A stretch of DNA of 64,000 nucleotides from Sphingomonadaceae bacterium (GCA_025056155.1 JANWWL010000007.1:62001-126000); one strand, 5' to 3'. Counted from the stretch's first letter, positions 24,602 to 33,384 are shown. Notes: generated from the letters alone by a model not told the origin. Translations and numbers: made by a program.

Positions 24602-25462
24602 ATGGCGGATAGCGAGGTGGCCCCGCCCGCGCGGCCGGTGGGGGAGGAACGCGACGGCAACGTTCGCGCGCTGGCCCGAGGGTTGGCCGTGCTCCAGGTC
24701 ATCAACCGCAAGGGCTCCGTCAGCATGATGGAGATCGCCCGCGGGGCGGCCATTCCCTACCCCACGGCCTGCCGGATCGTGCAGACGCTCATCGAGCTGG
24801 GGATGGTCGAGCGCGAGCCCGGCCGCAAGCGCTACCGGCCGACACCCATGGTGCTCACCCTGTCGCGCGGCTACAGTGCCGAGGACGAGTTGGTGCGCGT
24901 GGCGCGCCCGTACCTGGTGGAGCTCACGCGACGCTTCTTGTGGCCCGTGTCGCTGTCCACCCGAGTGGGCAGCTACATGATGGTGCGCGACAGCACGCAC
25001 CGGCTGACGACTCTCACGCTGCACAACTACGCTCCGGGCTTCACTTTGCCCATCGTCGAATGCGCATCGGGCAAGGCATACTTGGCCTTCTGCGACCCGG
25101 AGGAGCGAGCCCTCATCCTGCAGGGGCTGTTCGCCCTCGACGGGCCGGCCGAACGCATGGGCCGCCTGCTCCTGGCCGAGCCGACTCTTCTCGAGCGCAT
25201 CCGCGCCCAGGGGCACGCCACCCAGGCCCGCAACGTCTACACCGCGCACCCGGGCAAGACGTCGTCGCTCGCCGTGCCCGTGTTCCGCGACGACCGGGTG
25301 GTGGGCGCCTTGGCCCTCATCTTCTTCGCATCCGCCATGCGGATGCGCGAGGCCGAGGAACGCTTCGCCCCGGCGCTGAAGGCCACGGCGCACGACATTA
25401 CCCAGGCGCTCGCAGCCACGTCCCGGCACGGGGCCGGCCCCGAAGCTCCGCAGGGCGGATAA
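24602..25462 (+). CDS. IclR-family transcriptional regulator
   Basis: A 286-residue regulator. The N-terminal winged helix is NVRALARGLAVLQVINRKGSVSMMEIARGAAIPYPTACRIVQTLIELGMVE, followed by the IclR effector domain (PVSLSTRVGSYMMVRDS, ASGKAYLAF, SSLAVPVFRDDRVVGALAL). The relation is closer to the MhpR-like branch that senses aromatic acids than to acetate-operon IclR. It lies in the middle of the island and is the only IclR seen. Inverted repeats related to TCCGC-AGG-GCGGA recur at six flanking promoter regions, one copy overlapping the last codons of this gene, so it is the best candidate for controlling the island. Confidence 0.9.
   Translation: MADSEVAPPARPVGEERDGNVRALARGLAVLQVINRKGSVSMMEIARGAAIPYPTACRIVQTLIELGMVEREPGRKRYRPTPMVLTLSRGYSAEDELVRVARPYLVELTRRFLWPVSLSTRVGSYMMVRDSTHRLTTLTLHNYAPGFTLPIVECASGKAYLAFCDPEERALILQGLFALDGPAERMGRLLLAEPTLLERIRAQGHATQARNVYTAHPGKTSSLAVPVFRDDRVVGALALIFFASAMRMREAEERFAPALKATAHDITQALAATSRHGAGPEAPQGG
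25447..25459. promoter_or_regulatory. Inverted-repeat regulatory motif, site 4
   Basis: TCCGCAGGGCGGA, identical to site 3, overlaps the last codons of the IclR gene and lies 115 bp before the TonB receptor 2 start. Because it is coding sequence, conservation by chance of codons is possible, so confidence is lower. Confidence 0.45.
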
Positions 25463-25574
25463 ACCCGTCGCAAGCGCAGGGCCGCCCGTACGCGCCCCGC
25501 ATGGGGTGGCCTGCGAGCACGACACGACGGACCGGGCCAGGTCCGCACGCCAGGGTTCACGGAGGGAATCGCGT

Positions 25575-28034
25575 ATGACGTATCGCGCCTTGCTGCTTGC
25601 CTCGGCCGTGGCGCTGGCCGCCCCGGCTGCGGCCCAGGTGATCCTCGACGCTTCGGCCGACCGGCAGGAGGAGATCATCGTCACCGCCCGCCAGAGCGAG
25701 GAACGCCTGCAGGACGTGCCCATCGCCATCTCGGTGGTGCGGCCCGAGGACATCCGCCGGCAGGGCATGTTCTCGTTGCGCGACGTGGCGTCGGTCGTGC
25801 CGGGCTACGCCTTCGAGACGCTGCAGCCCCTTGTGCCGCAGACGGTGATCCGGGGCCAGACGAACCTGAGGGTCGACAGCCCCGTCACCAACGTCGCCTA
25901 CTTTGTCGACGGGGTGTATCTGCAGCGGCCCTTCCTCGTGGACCAGCGGCTGCTCGAGATCGCGCGCTTCGAGGTGGTGAAGGGGCCCCAGTCTGCCCTC
26001 TACGGCCGCAACGCCTTCGCCGGCGCCGTGAGCATCGCCACGGTGGCCCCGGACCTTGCGGAGATCCAGGGCCGGGTGGGGGGCACGATCGGCAACCACG
26101 GCCGGCACGAGGGGCGAGGCTTCGTCTCGGTGCCCATCCTCCGCGACCGGCTGGCGGTGCTGGTGGCCGGCGCCTGGTCGGACTTCGACGGCACCTGGCC
26201 CAACGCGCACCCGCTGGCCGACGCCGAAGGGGCCAACAGCCGGGGCAAGCTGGGCGGCTTCCGCAACTGGATGGTGCAGGGCCGGATCACTGCCCGGCTG
26301 GCCGAGACGCTGCGGCTGGAAGCGAGCTACATCCGCACCGAGCGCGACGAGGAAGCGCTGCCCTCCTACACCGTGGGCACGCAGACCCTGCTCTATCCCT
26401 TCAACACCTTGAACGCGAGCCCGCGGCCGGGCCTCACGCCGCCGTTCACGGTCCAGAACCGCCTGTGGGTGGGCCCTTTCCCCTCGACCCCCGTGGTCGC
26501 CCCGCAGGACACGCTGCGCCCACCCGGCGTCGTCATCGACCCTCGCGCCTTCGGCCTGCGCGGCCCCACGGAATTCGCCACCGCCAAGCTGGCGTGGAGC
26601 CCGGACGCGCCCGTGTCGGTCGACTATCTGTTCGGCTACGCCTGGGGCGAGGTGCTGGGCCGGGGCTCACCCAGCCCCAACCCGTTGCGGCCCGTGCTGG
26701 TGCCCTTCCCGCCCTTCAACCTGGGCACCATCTTCGACGAATCGGGCACCGATTCCGCGTTCCGCGGCACGAGCCACGACCTGCGGTTCGTCTTCCGCGG
26801 CAACGAGCGGTGGAACGGTTTCATCGGGTTCCACCATTCGCGCACGAAGGACATCGCCTCGAACGCGACGTCGAACGCGCCCGTCAACTCGCTGGTCGAG
26901 CCCGACCCGGCCGTCTACCTCTTCCCCATCGGCCCCGGGCTGCCCTTCCCCAACAACCTGTTCCAGCGCAACACTTACCTCGAGCGGCGCGAGCGCATCC
27001 ACGCCCTCTACTATTTCGCCGAGGTGCGCCCGCTGGAGCGCCTGGCCGTCACCTTCGAGGGCCGCCTCAGCATTGAGGACCAGGACGCCACCGACTTCCT
27101 AACGCGCGAGCCCACCAATCCGGCCGTGCAGGCCTTCCGGCCCCCCACCTTCCGACAGTCGATCACCTATTTCGCCCCCCGCGTCACGGCCACCTATCGC
27201 CTAAGCCCCGACCACATGGTCTACGCTTCGGCCGCGCGCGGGGTGAAGGCCGGGGGCATCAACGGCAACCTGCCGTTCGTGCCGCAGCGGACCTACGACA
27301 GCGAAACCAACTGGACCTACGAAATCGGCACCAAGAACCGCTTCGGCCCCTTCACCGCCAATCTTGCGGCCTATTACACCGATTGGCGCGACCTGCAGAC
27401 CACGGTGGTGCGCCTGAACGCCGACGGCACGGCGCCGTCGTTCTTCGCCATCGTGCCTTCCACGATCGGCAACGTCGATGGCGGGGCGCGGATCTGGGGC
27501 CTCGAGGCCGAGCTGGCCTGGGCGCCCACCGACGCCCTCCGTTTCTACGCCAACGCGGCCTACAGCAATTCGCGCTACAAGGACGGCACCACCTCCCAGC
27601 GCTTCGGAGCGTCGGGCAACTGCGACGGGGTGGTGTGCCGCACGATCCCCGGCACCCCCACCCCGGTTCTGCCCATCGGAGGCAACCGGCTGGAGCGGGT
27701 GCCCCTCTACGACGCCGCCGTGGGCGGACGCTACGACCTCAAGCTCGCCAACGGCCTCGGGCTGTTCGCCTCCCTCGAAGGCACGTTCAAGTCGAGCCAA
27801 TTCATGGACGAAGCCAACCTGTCCTCGGTGCCGTTCCGGGCGCTGATGAACGGCACCATCGGGGCTGACTTCCGCGGCTTCGAGCTCACCTTCTGGGCGC
27901 GCAACATCCTCGACAAGGAATACGTGACCTCGGCCCTCTTCCTGATCGGCACGAACGGGGCCCTGTCAGCCTCGTACGTGCCCACCTTCGGCGAACGGCG
28001 CACGCTGGGACTGACCGGGGCCTTCCGCTTCTGA
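25575..28034 (+). CDS. TonB-dependent outer-membrane receptor 2
   Basis: An 819-residue receptor with a short signal peptide (YRALLLASAVALAAPAAAQ), a TonB-box/plug opening EEIIVTARQSEERLQDVPIAISVV, the plug element VVKGPQSALYGRNAFAGAVSI, a long barrel and a terminal Phe (TGAFRF). GGAGGG lies 8 nt before the ATG; the earlier in-frame Met of the track has no such site. It probably imports the island's large or poorly permeant substrate. The PAP/fibrillin-like gene starts 2 bp after the stop, so they are co-transcribed. Confidence 0.93.
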   Translation: MTYRALLLASAVALAAPAAAQVILDASADRQEEIIVTARQSEERLQDVPIAISVVRPEDIRRQGMFSLRDVASVVPGYAFETLQPLVPQTVIRGQTNLRVDSPVTNVAYFVDGVYLQRPFLVDQRLLEIARFEVVKGPQSALYGRNAFAGAVSIATVAPDLAEIQGRVGGTIGNHGRHEGRGFVSVPILRDRLAVLVAGAWSDFDGTWPNAHPLADAEGANSRGKLGGFRNWMVQGRITARLAETLRLEASYIRTERDEEALPSYTVGTQTLLYPFNTLNASPRPGLTPPFTVQNRLWVGPFPSTPVVAPQDTLRPPGVVIDPRAFGLRGPTEFATAKLAWSPDAPVSVDYLFGYAWGEVLGRGSPSPNPLRPVLVPFPPFNLGTIFDESGTDSAFRGTSHDLRFVFRGNERWNGFIGFHHSRTKDIASNATSNAPVNSLVEPDPAVYLFPIGPGLPFPNNLFQRNTYLERRERIHALYYFAEVRPLERLAVTFEGRLSIEDQDATDFLTREPTNPAVQAFRPPTFRQSITYFAPRVTATYRLSPDHMVYASAARGVKAGGINGNLPFVPQRTYDSETNWTYEIGTKNRFGPFTANLAAYYTDWRDLQTTVVRLNADGTAPSFFAIVPSTIGNVDGGARIWGLEAELAWAPTDALRFYANAAYSNSRYKDGTTSQRFGASGNCDGVVCRTIPGTPTPVLPIGGNRLERVPLYDAAVGGRYDLKLANGLGLFASLEGTFKSSQFMDEANLSSVPFRALMNGTIGADFRGFELTFWARNILDKEYVTSALFLIGTNGALSASYVPTFGERRTLGLTGAFRF

Positions 28035-28036
28035 GC

Positions 28037-28627
28037 ATGGGCGATCCCCAGGCGCTGAAGGCCGAGCTGGCGGCCCTGGCGGCCGCGTCGGAGGGGTTCT
28101 CCGACCGGGACCCCCGCGCCCCGCAGCTCGATGCGCTGGCCAAGGCGCTGGAGGCCCACAACCCCACCGCCGAGCCCGCCCGCGCCCACCATCTGCTGGG
28201 AGGGCGCTGGGCCTTGTTGTGGTCGTCGTTCGGGCTGCCCCGCCACACTACGCTCGCCCGCCTGACGTTCAACGTCCTGCCCAAGGCGCCGGTGGAGGTG
28301 GAGGCGCTGTTCCAAGAGGTGGATCCGACCACCGGCCTCTACGACAACGTCGTGACCTACCGATGCCAGGAGACCGGCCGGGCTGGAACCTGCGTGACCT
28401 TGGGTCGCTACGGGCCGCACGACGGCACCCGGCTCGACGTGACCTTCACCCATGCGCAAGCCACGGGACATCCCCGCCAACCGATCCGGACCGACCGGCT
28501 CCCGCCCCTCTGGTCGGACGTGACCTACCTCGACGCCGACTTCCGCCTCAATCGGGGCAGCTTCGGCAGCCTGTACGTGCTGCGGCTGGTCGAGCGGCGA
28601 CCGGCCGCCTGGGCGCGGGACGGTTGA
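28037..28627 (+). CDS. PAP/fibrillin-like lipid-binding protein
   Basis: A 196-residue protein that fits the PAP/fibrillin (plastid lipid-associated) pattern: an N-terminal helix, ALEAHNPTAEPARAHHLLGGRWALLWSS, a beta-rich middle with FQEVDPTTGLYDNVV and a closing strand SFGSLYVLRLVE. Known members are lipocalin-like binders of prenyl lipids and carotenoids in plastids and cyanobacteria. No signal peptide is visible, so it is probably cytoplasmic. It starts 2 bp after TonB receptor 2 and is followed by an alpha/beta hydrolase with overlapping stop/start. A hydrophobic ligand related to the imported compound is a fair inference. Confidence 0.68.
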   Translation: MGDPQALKAELAALAAASEGFSDRDPRAPQLDALAKALEAHNPTAEPARAHHLLGGRWALLWSSFGLPRHTTLARLTFNVLPKAPVEVEALFQEVDPTTGLYDNVVTYRCQETGRAGTCVTLGRYGPHDGTRLDVTFTHAQATGHPRQPIRTDRLPPLWSDVTYLDADFRLNRGSFGSLYVLRLVERRPAAWARDG

Positions 28628-29496
28628 GGCCGCCCCGCCGGGCGCTGCTGGCAGCGCTGGTCGCCGGCCTGGCCGCACGGGCGCTCGGCTTGGGCCGCAA
28701 GGGCGGGGCGCTTCCCCCGCCCGACGGCCCGTCGGCCCAGGACCTCGAGCATCGGGGCACGCTCGTGCGGCTGTGGACTCCGGCCGCCCCCCACGAACGC
28801 ACGCGGGCCGTCGCCTTCTCGCACGGGGCCAACGCCAGCGCCCGGCGCTACGACGAACTGTGCCATGGCTTGGCCGAGGCCGGCCACGCCGTGGCGGCCG
28901 TGACCCATCCCGACAGCCCCGAACATCCGGCGAGCCGGCGGCCGACCAGCCCGGCCGACGGCTGGCGCCAGCGCCTGGCCGACCTACGCGCCGCACTCGA
29001 CCTGTTGGCCACCCGGTTTCCCGGCCGCCCGCTGGCCGTTGCAGGCCACAGCTATGGCGCACTGGTGGCCCAGGCGCTGGGCGGCGCGCGTGTAGCTTGG
29101 GCGGGGGATGGCGGCCCGCTGCCCGACCCCCGGGTGCGCCGGGTGGTGGCGTTCTCGCCGCCGGGCCCGTTGCCGAGCGTGATCGGGGCGGAGGGCTTCG
29201 CCGCGATCGCCGTTCCCCTGTTCGTGGCCACGGGAACGGCCGACGTGGTGCCGCCCGTGGCGACGACCTGGGAGGCGCACCTTGCAAGCTTCGAGGCCGC
29301 GACGATCTCGCCCCGGTGGGCGTGGGTCGGTGATCGGGTGGACCATTATTTCGGCAATCGCATCGGCCGGCCCGAGCGCGCCTTCGACGAGCGCCAGGCC
29401 CGCCTGTTCGGGCACGCGCTGGCGGCTGCGGTCGCCTTCCTCGAGGAGCTCGGGCCCCCGCCCGCGGCCGACGGCGTGCGCCTTCTGGTGCGTTAG
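28624..29496 (+). CDS. Alpha/beta hydrolase 1
   Basis: A 290-residue hydrolase starting at a TTG that overlaps the previous stop (TTGA). The N-terminus RPPRRALLAALVAGLAARALG looks like a signal or membrane anchor. The nucleophile elbow is GHSYG in LAVAGHSYGALVAQAL, the oxyanion loop is FSHGANASARRYDEL, and the late His is in DRVDHYFGN. The layout resembles chlorophyllase/lipase-like family members. The stop overlaps the convergent dioxygenase stop. Substrate unknown; export is suggested, not certain. Confidence 0.82.
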   Translation: MRPPRRALLAALVAGLAARALGLGRKGGALPPPDGPSAQDLEHRGTLVRLWTPAAPHERTRAVAFSHGANASARRYDELCHGLAEAGHAVAAVTHPDSPEHPASRRPTSPADGWRQRLADLRAALDLLATRFPGRPLAVAGHSYGALVAQALGGARVAWAGDGGPLPDPRVRRVVAFSPPGPLPSVIGAEGFAAIAVPLFVATGTADVVPPVATTWEAHLASFEAATISPRWAWVGDRVDHYFGNRIGRPERAFDERQARLFGHALAAAVAFLEELGPPPAADGVRLLVR

Positions 29497-30332
29497 GCCT
29501 GCCACAACACGGGGAACAGCGCGTCCGGCGGCGGGGCTCCGGGCACCATGGCGGGATGGTCGGAAAGACCGGCCACGTGCACGGACAGGGCGTCGGGCGC
29601 CCACACCACGTCCGAGCCCAGCCAGCGCGTGGTGAAGGCCACCCGCCGGCGCCCGCGGCCGGCCGCCCGGCTGGCGTGGATGGTGCGCGGATGAATGAGC
29701 AGCGCATCGCCCGCCCGCGCCGTCCACACGCGGATGTCGGCGTCGGGGGCCGTGGCCCGCGCCAGCAACTCGTCCCACGGGCGATAGCCCGGCAGGCGGA
29801 CGTCCTGCCGCGACAGGGGCGAATGGTAGCGCCAGCGGTCGTGGTTCGAGCCGGCCAGGGTGAGCAGCGGAGCGTCCTCGGGGCCCACGTCGGTCAGGGC
29901 CACCCACAAGCTCGGCTGCTGCTCGCCCTGGAAGGGAAAGGTGCACACGTCGTTGTGCCACGGGGTGGCGGTGCCGGGATCGGCGGCCTCCTTGATGAAG
30001 GTGGCGTCCATCCAGAAGCGCACGCTGCGCGCACCGGTGATCCGGCCCACGAGCTCCGCGGCCGGGCTGGACCTCAGCCAGTCGAGGAAGGTGGTGTCGG
30101 TCGACATGCAGTTGCGCAGCTGGATGCCGCCCTCGCCCGTGCGGTGAATCGACGGGGGATTGCGCGGCCCGACGCTTCCCACCAGCCGTGGCGGGCAGCC
30201 CGTGGCGAAGGCGGCCCGGCACCGCTCGATGGCCGCAAGCAGCCGCTCGACCCAACGGGCGTCGAACGCGCCCTCGATCCGGGTGCAGCCTTCGGCAGCG
30301 TACTGCGCGACGTGCTCAGGGCCAATCCGCAT
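29493..30332 (-). CDS. Phytanoyl-CoA dioxygenase (PhyH) family Fe(II)/2-oxoglutarate oxygenase
   Basis: A 279-residue non-heme iron oxygenase. The metal triad is visible as H-x-D in PWHNDVCTFPF and the distal His in LIHPRTIHAS, with Arg after it for 2-oxoglutarate. PhyH members hydroxylate acyl-CoAs, alkaloids or other small organics. The ATG overlaps the upstream membrane-protein stop by one base (TGATG); a GTG one codon earlier is an equally coupled alternative. It ends convergently on the alpha/beta hydrolase with shared stop bases. Confidence 0.88.
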   Translation of the reverse strand: MRIGPEHVAQYAAEGCTRIEGAFDARWVERLLAAIERCRAAFATGCPPRLVGSVGPRNPPSIHRTGEGGIQLRNCMSTDTTFLDWLRSSPAAELVGRITGARSVRFWMDATFIKEAADPGTATPWHNDVCTFPFQGEQQPSLWVALTDVGPEDAPLLTLAGSNHDRWRYHSPLSRQDVRLPGYRPWDELLARATAPDADIRVWTARAGDALLIHPRTIHASRAAGRGRRRVAFTTRWLGSDVVWAPDALSVHVAGLSDHPAMVPGAPPPDALFPVLWQA

Positions 30333-30880
30333 CACGACCCCTGCGCGAAGGGTAAGGCGCGAGTCCTGGCGGCAAAGCGCGCATCAGGCGGATGGTGATC
30401 CCAGCGCAGCGAGTTGGGGATGTTGGAATAGTGCACGCCCACGTTGATTACCCACAACCCGACGAGCGCGGCGAACGTGCCCACGGAGAGGGTGGAACCG
30501 TCCACCAGCCACAGCCCCAGGCCCGCCTGGAACAGCCGCCAGGGAAGGAACAGGCAGGGCACGATCACCCACACGGGCGAGCGCCACCGCTTCCAGGCCA
30601 GAAGCTCGAAGCCGATCTGCACGGCGAAGAACAGGAGATACCAGCCGAGGAGTGCCCGCACGACGGCCTTTCCCCCCAGGATCCCGTCCACCACCAGGGT
30701 GAACGCCGGCATCAGGAAGCCCACGGCCCAGATCACCATGAGCCACGCGCGGAACACCGCACCCGTGGGCCGCGGGCCTGGGAAGGGCGGCCCCGGCCGG
30801 GTGCGCACCTTCGCCCACCACAACACCCCCGCCGCGACCGCGAGGAAGGCCAGGTTAAGGGCCGCGATCGTGCCGGTCAT
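30332..30880 (-). CDS. Small integral membrane protein, unknown
   Basis: A 182-residue protein with about five hydrophobic segments (AALNLAFLAVAAGVLWW, AWLMVIWAVGFLMPAF, LGWYLLFFAVQIGFELLAW, VWVIVPCLFLPWRLFQAGLGLWL, FAALVGLWVINVGVHYS). No family recognised. The start was set at MTGTIAALN because the first membrane segment follows. It is first in a two-gene operon with the PhyH oxygenase and divergent from alpha/beta hydrolase 2 across two motif copies. It may be a permease-like or electron-chain accessory protein; nothing in the sequence decides this. Confidence 0.7.
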   Translation of the reverse strand: MTGTIAALNLAFLAVAAGVLWWAKVRTRPGPPFPGPRPTGAVFRAWLMVIWAVGFLMPAFTLVVDGILGGKAVVRALLGWYLLFFAVQIGFELLAWKRWRSPVWVIVPCLFLPWRLFQAGLGLWLVDGSTLSVGTFAALVGLWVINVGVHYSNIPNSLRWDHHPPDARFAARTRALPFAQGS

Positions 30881-30935
30881 GGGCCACGCCGTTCCCCGCC
30901 CGCCCCGAGCCCGCAAGCGTCAGGAGGCCGGCCTC

Positions 30936-30967
30936 TCCGCCCTGCGATGATTTCTCCACCCTGCGAC
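30936..30967. promoter_or_regulatory. Tandem regulatory motif copies, sites 5a and 5b (reverse orientation)
   Basis: TCCGCCCTGCGAT (30936) and TCCACCCTGCGAC (30955) are two direct copies, 19 bp apart. Read on the minus strand they contain GCAGGGCGGA and GCAGGGTGGA, matching the core of sites 1-4 and 6. They lie between the divergent membrane-protein/PhyH operon and alpha/beta hydrolase 2. The outer half-site is degenerate in both. Confidence 0.5.
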
Positions 30968-31019
30968 GAAGCGGCCGGTGCCCATGGCCCGAGCGGACGC
31001 CCCGCCCTGTGGCCCGGCC

Positions 31020-31784
31020 ATGCGCAAGGCCTACGTCGACACGCCCCATGGCCAGCTGCACCTGCGCGACACGGGGGGTGGGGGGCCCGTGCTCCTTCTC
31101 CTTCACATGACCCCGCTGTCGGGCGCCATGTTCGCCCACCTGGGGCCGGCCTTCCCGGGCGTTCGCCTTCTCTGCCCCGATCTTCTGGGCTACGGCCGCT
31201 CGGACCCGAGGCCCGCCGCGTGGAGCCTCGGCCAGTGGGCCGACGGGCTTGCCGCCCTGCTCGACGGGCTCGGGCTTCCCACGGCGGCCGTCTACGGTGC
31301 GCACCTGGGCGCGGCCGTGGCCCTTGAGCTTGCCGTGCGGCATCCGGGACGGGTCCGGCGGCTCGTGCTCGACGGGCTGCCCTTCCCCACCCCGCAGCTC
31401 AAGGCGGCGCTTGCCGCGATGGGCGGCGCGCCGCCGCCCGGCGGGCTTGCCGAAGTGGTGGCGCGGGTGGAGCGGCTGCTCGAGGAGTTTGGTGGGCTCG
31501 ACCCCTTCGCCGCCTGCCGCGACTATCTGGAAACGGGCTTCGTGTCCTCGGCCGCCGTCCTTCAGGACTATGCGCCCGAGGATCGGCTGCGCGCCGTCAC
31601 CGTCCCCCTTCTGGTCGTGGGGGCCGACGGCGACAGCCAGTGGCCAAGTTTCGCGGCCACGCTGGCGGTCCGTCCGGATGCGGCGCGGCACGCGTGGCCA
31701 GGCCCGCATCCCGTCCACGACCCCGCGCGCGCCGCCGCGTTCGCCGGGCCCTTGCGCGCGTTCCTGGCGGAACCTCCGCCCTAG
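31020..31784 (+). CDS. Alpha/beta hydrolase-fold protein 2 with His at the nucleophile position
   Basis: A 254-residue MhpC-like alpha/beta fold protein. The oxyanion segment is LLHMTPLSG, followed by LLCPDLLGYGRSD. The nucleophile elbow reads VYGAHLGAAVALEL, so the usual Ser of G-x-S-x-G is His. The acid strand is LLVVGADGDSQWP, and a late His is in GPHPVHDP. With Ser absent, ordinary ester hydrolysis is doubtful. I chose ATG 31020 because the conserved domain starts right after it; 30978 and 30984 are possible. It ends convergently on the FAD oxidase, sharing CTAG. Confidence 0.78.
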   Translation: MRKAYVDTPHGQLHLRDTGGGGPVLLLLHMTPLSGAMFAHLGPAFPGVRLLCPDLLGYGRSDPRPAAWSLGQWADGLAALLDGLGLPTAAVYGAHLGAAVALELAVRHPGRVRRLVLDGLPFPTPQLKAALAAMGGAPPPGGLAEVVARVERLLEEFGGLDPFAACRDYLETGFVSSAAVLQDYAPEDRLRAVTVPLLVVGADGDSQWPSFAATLAVRPDAARHAWPGPHPVHDPARAAAFAGPLRAFLAEPPP

Positions 31785-33352
31785 TCGAGCCCCAGCGCGC
31801 CGGGGTTCAGGATGCCGTGGGGATCCAGGGCGGCCTTGATGGCCTGGACGAGCGCTCGGCTGGGAGCGTCCCGCGAGGCGAGCCAGGGATAGACCCGACC
31901 CACCTGGAGGTGGGCGCCGCCATGCCGGGCCATCAGCGCGATGATCTCGGCCTTCATCCGCAGCGCTTCGGCCCGGGCGGCCGGATTGTCGGGATACTGG
32001 GGCAGCCCGGCCAGATGGTCAGGGGGAACCGTGCGCTCGTGGTAGATGGAGCGCGCATCGGGCCAATAGAAAGTGGGCTCGTAGACGAAGGCGTTGGGCC
32101 CCACGCTCATGAACATCCGGCCCGAGGTGATGCCGAAGCGCTCCATCACCGGGGCCTGCTCGGCGAAATAGGCCTCGAGCTCGGCGTGGAAGGCCGCCAC
32201 CCGATCGTGGGGCAGCAGCGTGTGGAACGGCACCCACCGTTCGCCCTTAGGCCCCAGGACGTTGGTGAGCGGCGCGAAGGGCATGGACCGCACCACGGTG
32301 GGCACGGAATTGGGGATTTCGACCGCGCCCTGCCCCACCGCCAGCTCGCGAATGCGGGCGGCCCGGTCGCGCGCCTCGGCAGGAGTCACCCCTTCGGCGA
32401 TGTAGTGGACGGCGTAGGTGGCCCGCTTCAGGTCCTTTTCGCCCGCCACCGCCATGCGGGCCAGGGTGCGGACCCCCCGGGTGAGCGAGCCTTCGCCCTT
32501 CCACACCCGGGCGGCGATGTCGGCCTTGGCGGCCACCCCCTTCTGCCGGCCGATCTGGCCTTGCTGCAGCGTGGCATCCAGGCCGAAGTTCTCGTCGTCG
32601 AGCGCTTCGACGGCGATCCGACGCATCGCCTCGTGCAGGGCCTCGAACCGGGCGAAGTCGAACGACAGCGCCTCGTAGTGCGGGCGGCGCCGGATCAGCT
32701 TCAGGCGCACGCGGGCCTTGATGCCGAAGGCCCCGCAATCGCCGGTGAACAGGCCGGCTAGGTCGGGGCCATAGAAGCGGAAGAAGGGGGTGCCGGTCGA
32801 CAACAGTTCCCCCGTGCCCGTCACGACGTCAAAGCCCACGAGCGATTCGGCCGAGACTCCCCATATTCCCGTCCCGTGCGAAATCGAATGCTGGCTCATC
32901 GAGCCCGCAACCGTGGCCGCCAGGCCCGAGAAGGGGCCGAAGAAAGGCGTCCGCAGCTCGTGGGGAAGGAGCGCGTCCCGGAGTTCCGCCCAGGTGACTC
33001 CGGCCTCGACGGTCACGACGGCGTTCGTCGCATCGACCGTGATGGCCTTGAGCCGCGATGGGTCGACGGTGACACCCCCCGGCCGAGCGTGCGTGTAGCC
33101 GTCGGTGTAGGATGCCCCCCCGCCCCGCACGACGACGGGCGCGCGCGCCTCGGCCGCCACGCGCACCACGGCCGCAAGCTCGTCCACCGAGCCTGGGCGC
33201 ACCACCGCCAGCGGCACCTCCACCGCCCGAAGCACGTCGGTTGCATAGAAGCGGCGTTCGACCTCCTCGGTCAGCACATGGGCCGGCCCCACGATTGCCG
33301 CCAGCCGCTCCACCAGCCCCGGTGCGTCCGCCGGGCGTGCCGCCGTCGCCAT
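31781..33352 (-). CDS. FAD-linked oxidase, PCMH/VAO-type
   Basis: A 523-residue flavoprotein of the vanillyl-alcohol-oxidase superfamily. The PCMH FAD domain is clear (PLAVVRPGSVDELAAVVRVAAEARAPVVVRGGGASY, then VTVEAGVTWAELRDALLPH and GDCGAFGIKARVRLKLI). The C-terminal cap ends RALVQAIKAALDPHGILNPGALG, as in VAO and 4-cresol dehydrogenase relatives. Such enzymes oxidise alcohols, phenols or hydroxy acids. GGAGGACGGAC precedes the ATG. It is the last gene of the minus-strand operon racemase-like/deacetylase/methyltransferase 3/small partner 3. Confidence 0.87.
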   Translation of the reverse strand: MATAARPADAPGLVERLAAIVGPAHVLTEEVERRFYATDVLRAVEVPLAVVRPGSVDELAAVVRVAAEARAPVVVRGGGASYTDGYTHARPGGVTVDPSRLKAITVDATNAVVTVEAGVTWAELRDALLPHELRTPFFGPFSGLAATVAGSMSQHSISHGTGIWGVSAESLVGFDVVTGTGELLSTGTPFFRFYGPDLAGLFTGDCGAFGIKARVRLKLIRRRPHYEALSFDFARFEALHEAMRRIAVEALDDENFGLDATLQQGQIGRQKGVAAKADIAARVWKGEGSLTRGVRTLARMAVAGEKDLKRATYAVHYIAEGVTPAEARDRAARIRELAVGQGAVEIPNSVPTVVRSMPFAPLTNVLGPKGERWVPFHTLLPHDRVAAFHAELEAYFAEQAPVMERFGITSGRMFMSVGPNAFVYEPTFYWPDARSIYHERTVPPDHLAGLPQYPDNPAARAEALRMKAEIIALMARHGGAHLQVGRVYPWLASRDAPSRALVQAIKAALDPHGILNPGALGLD

Positions 33353-33384
33353 GTCCGTCCTCCCGTTCACCCGTTCCGCCCGCC

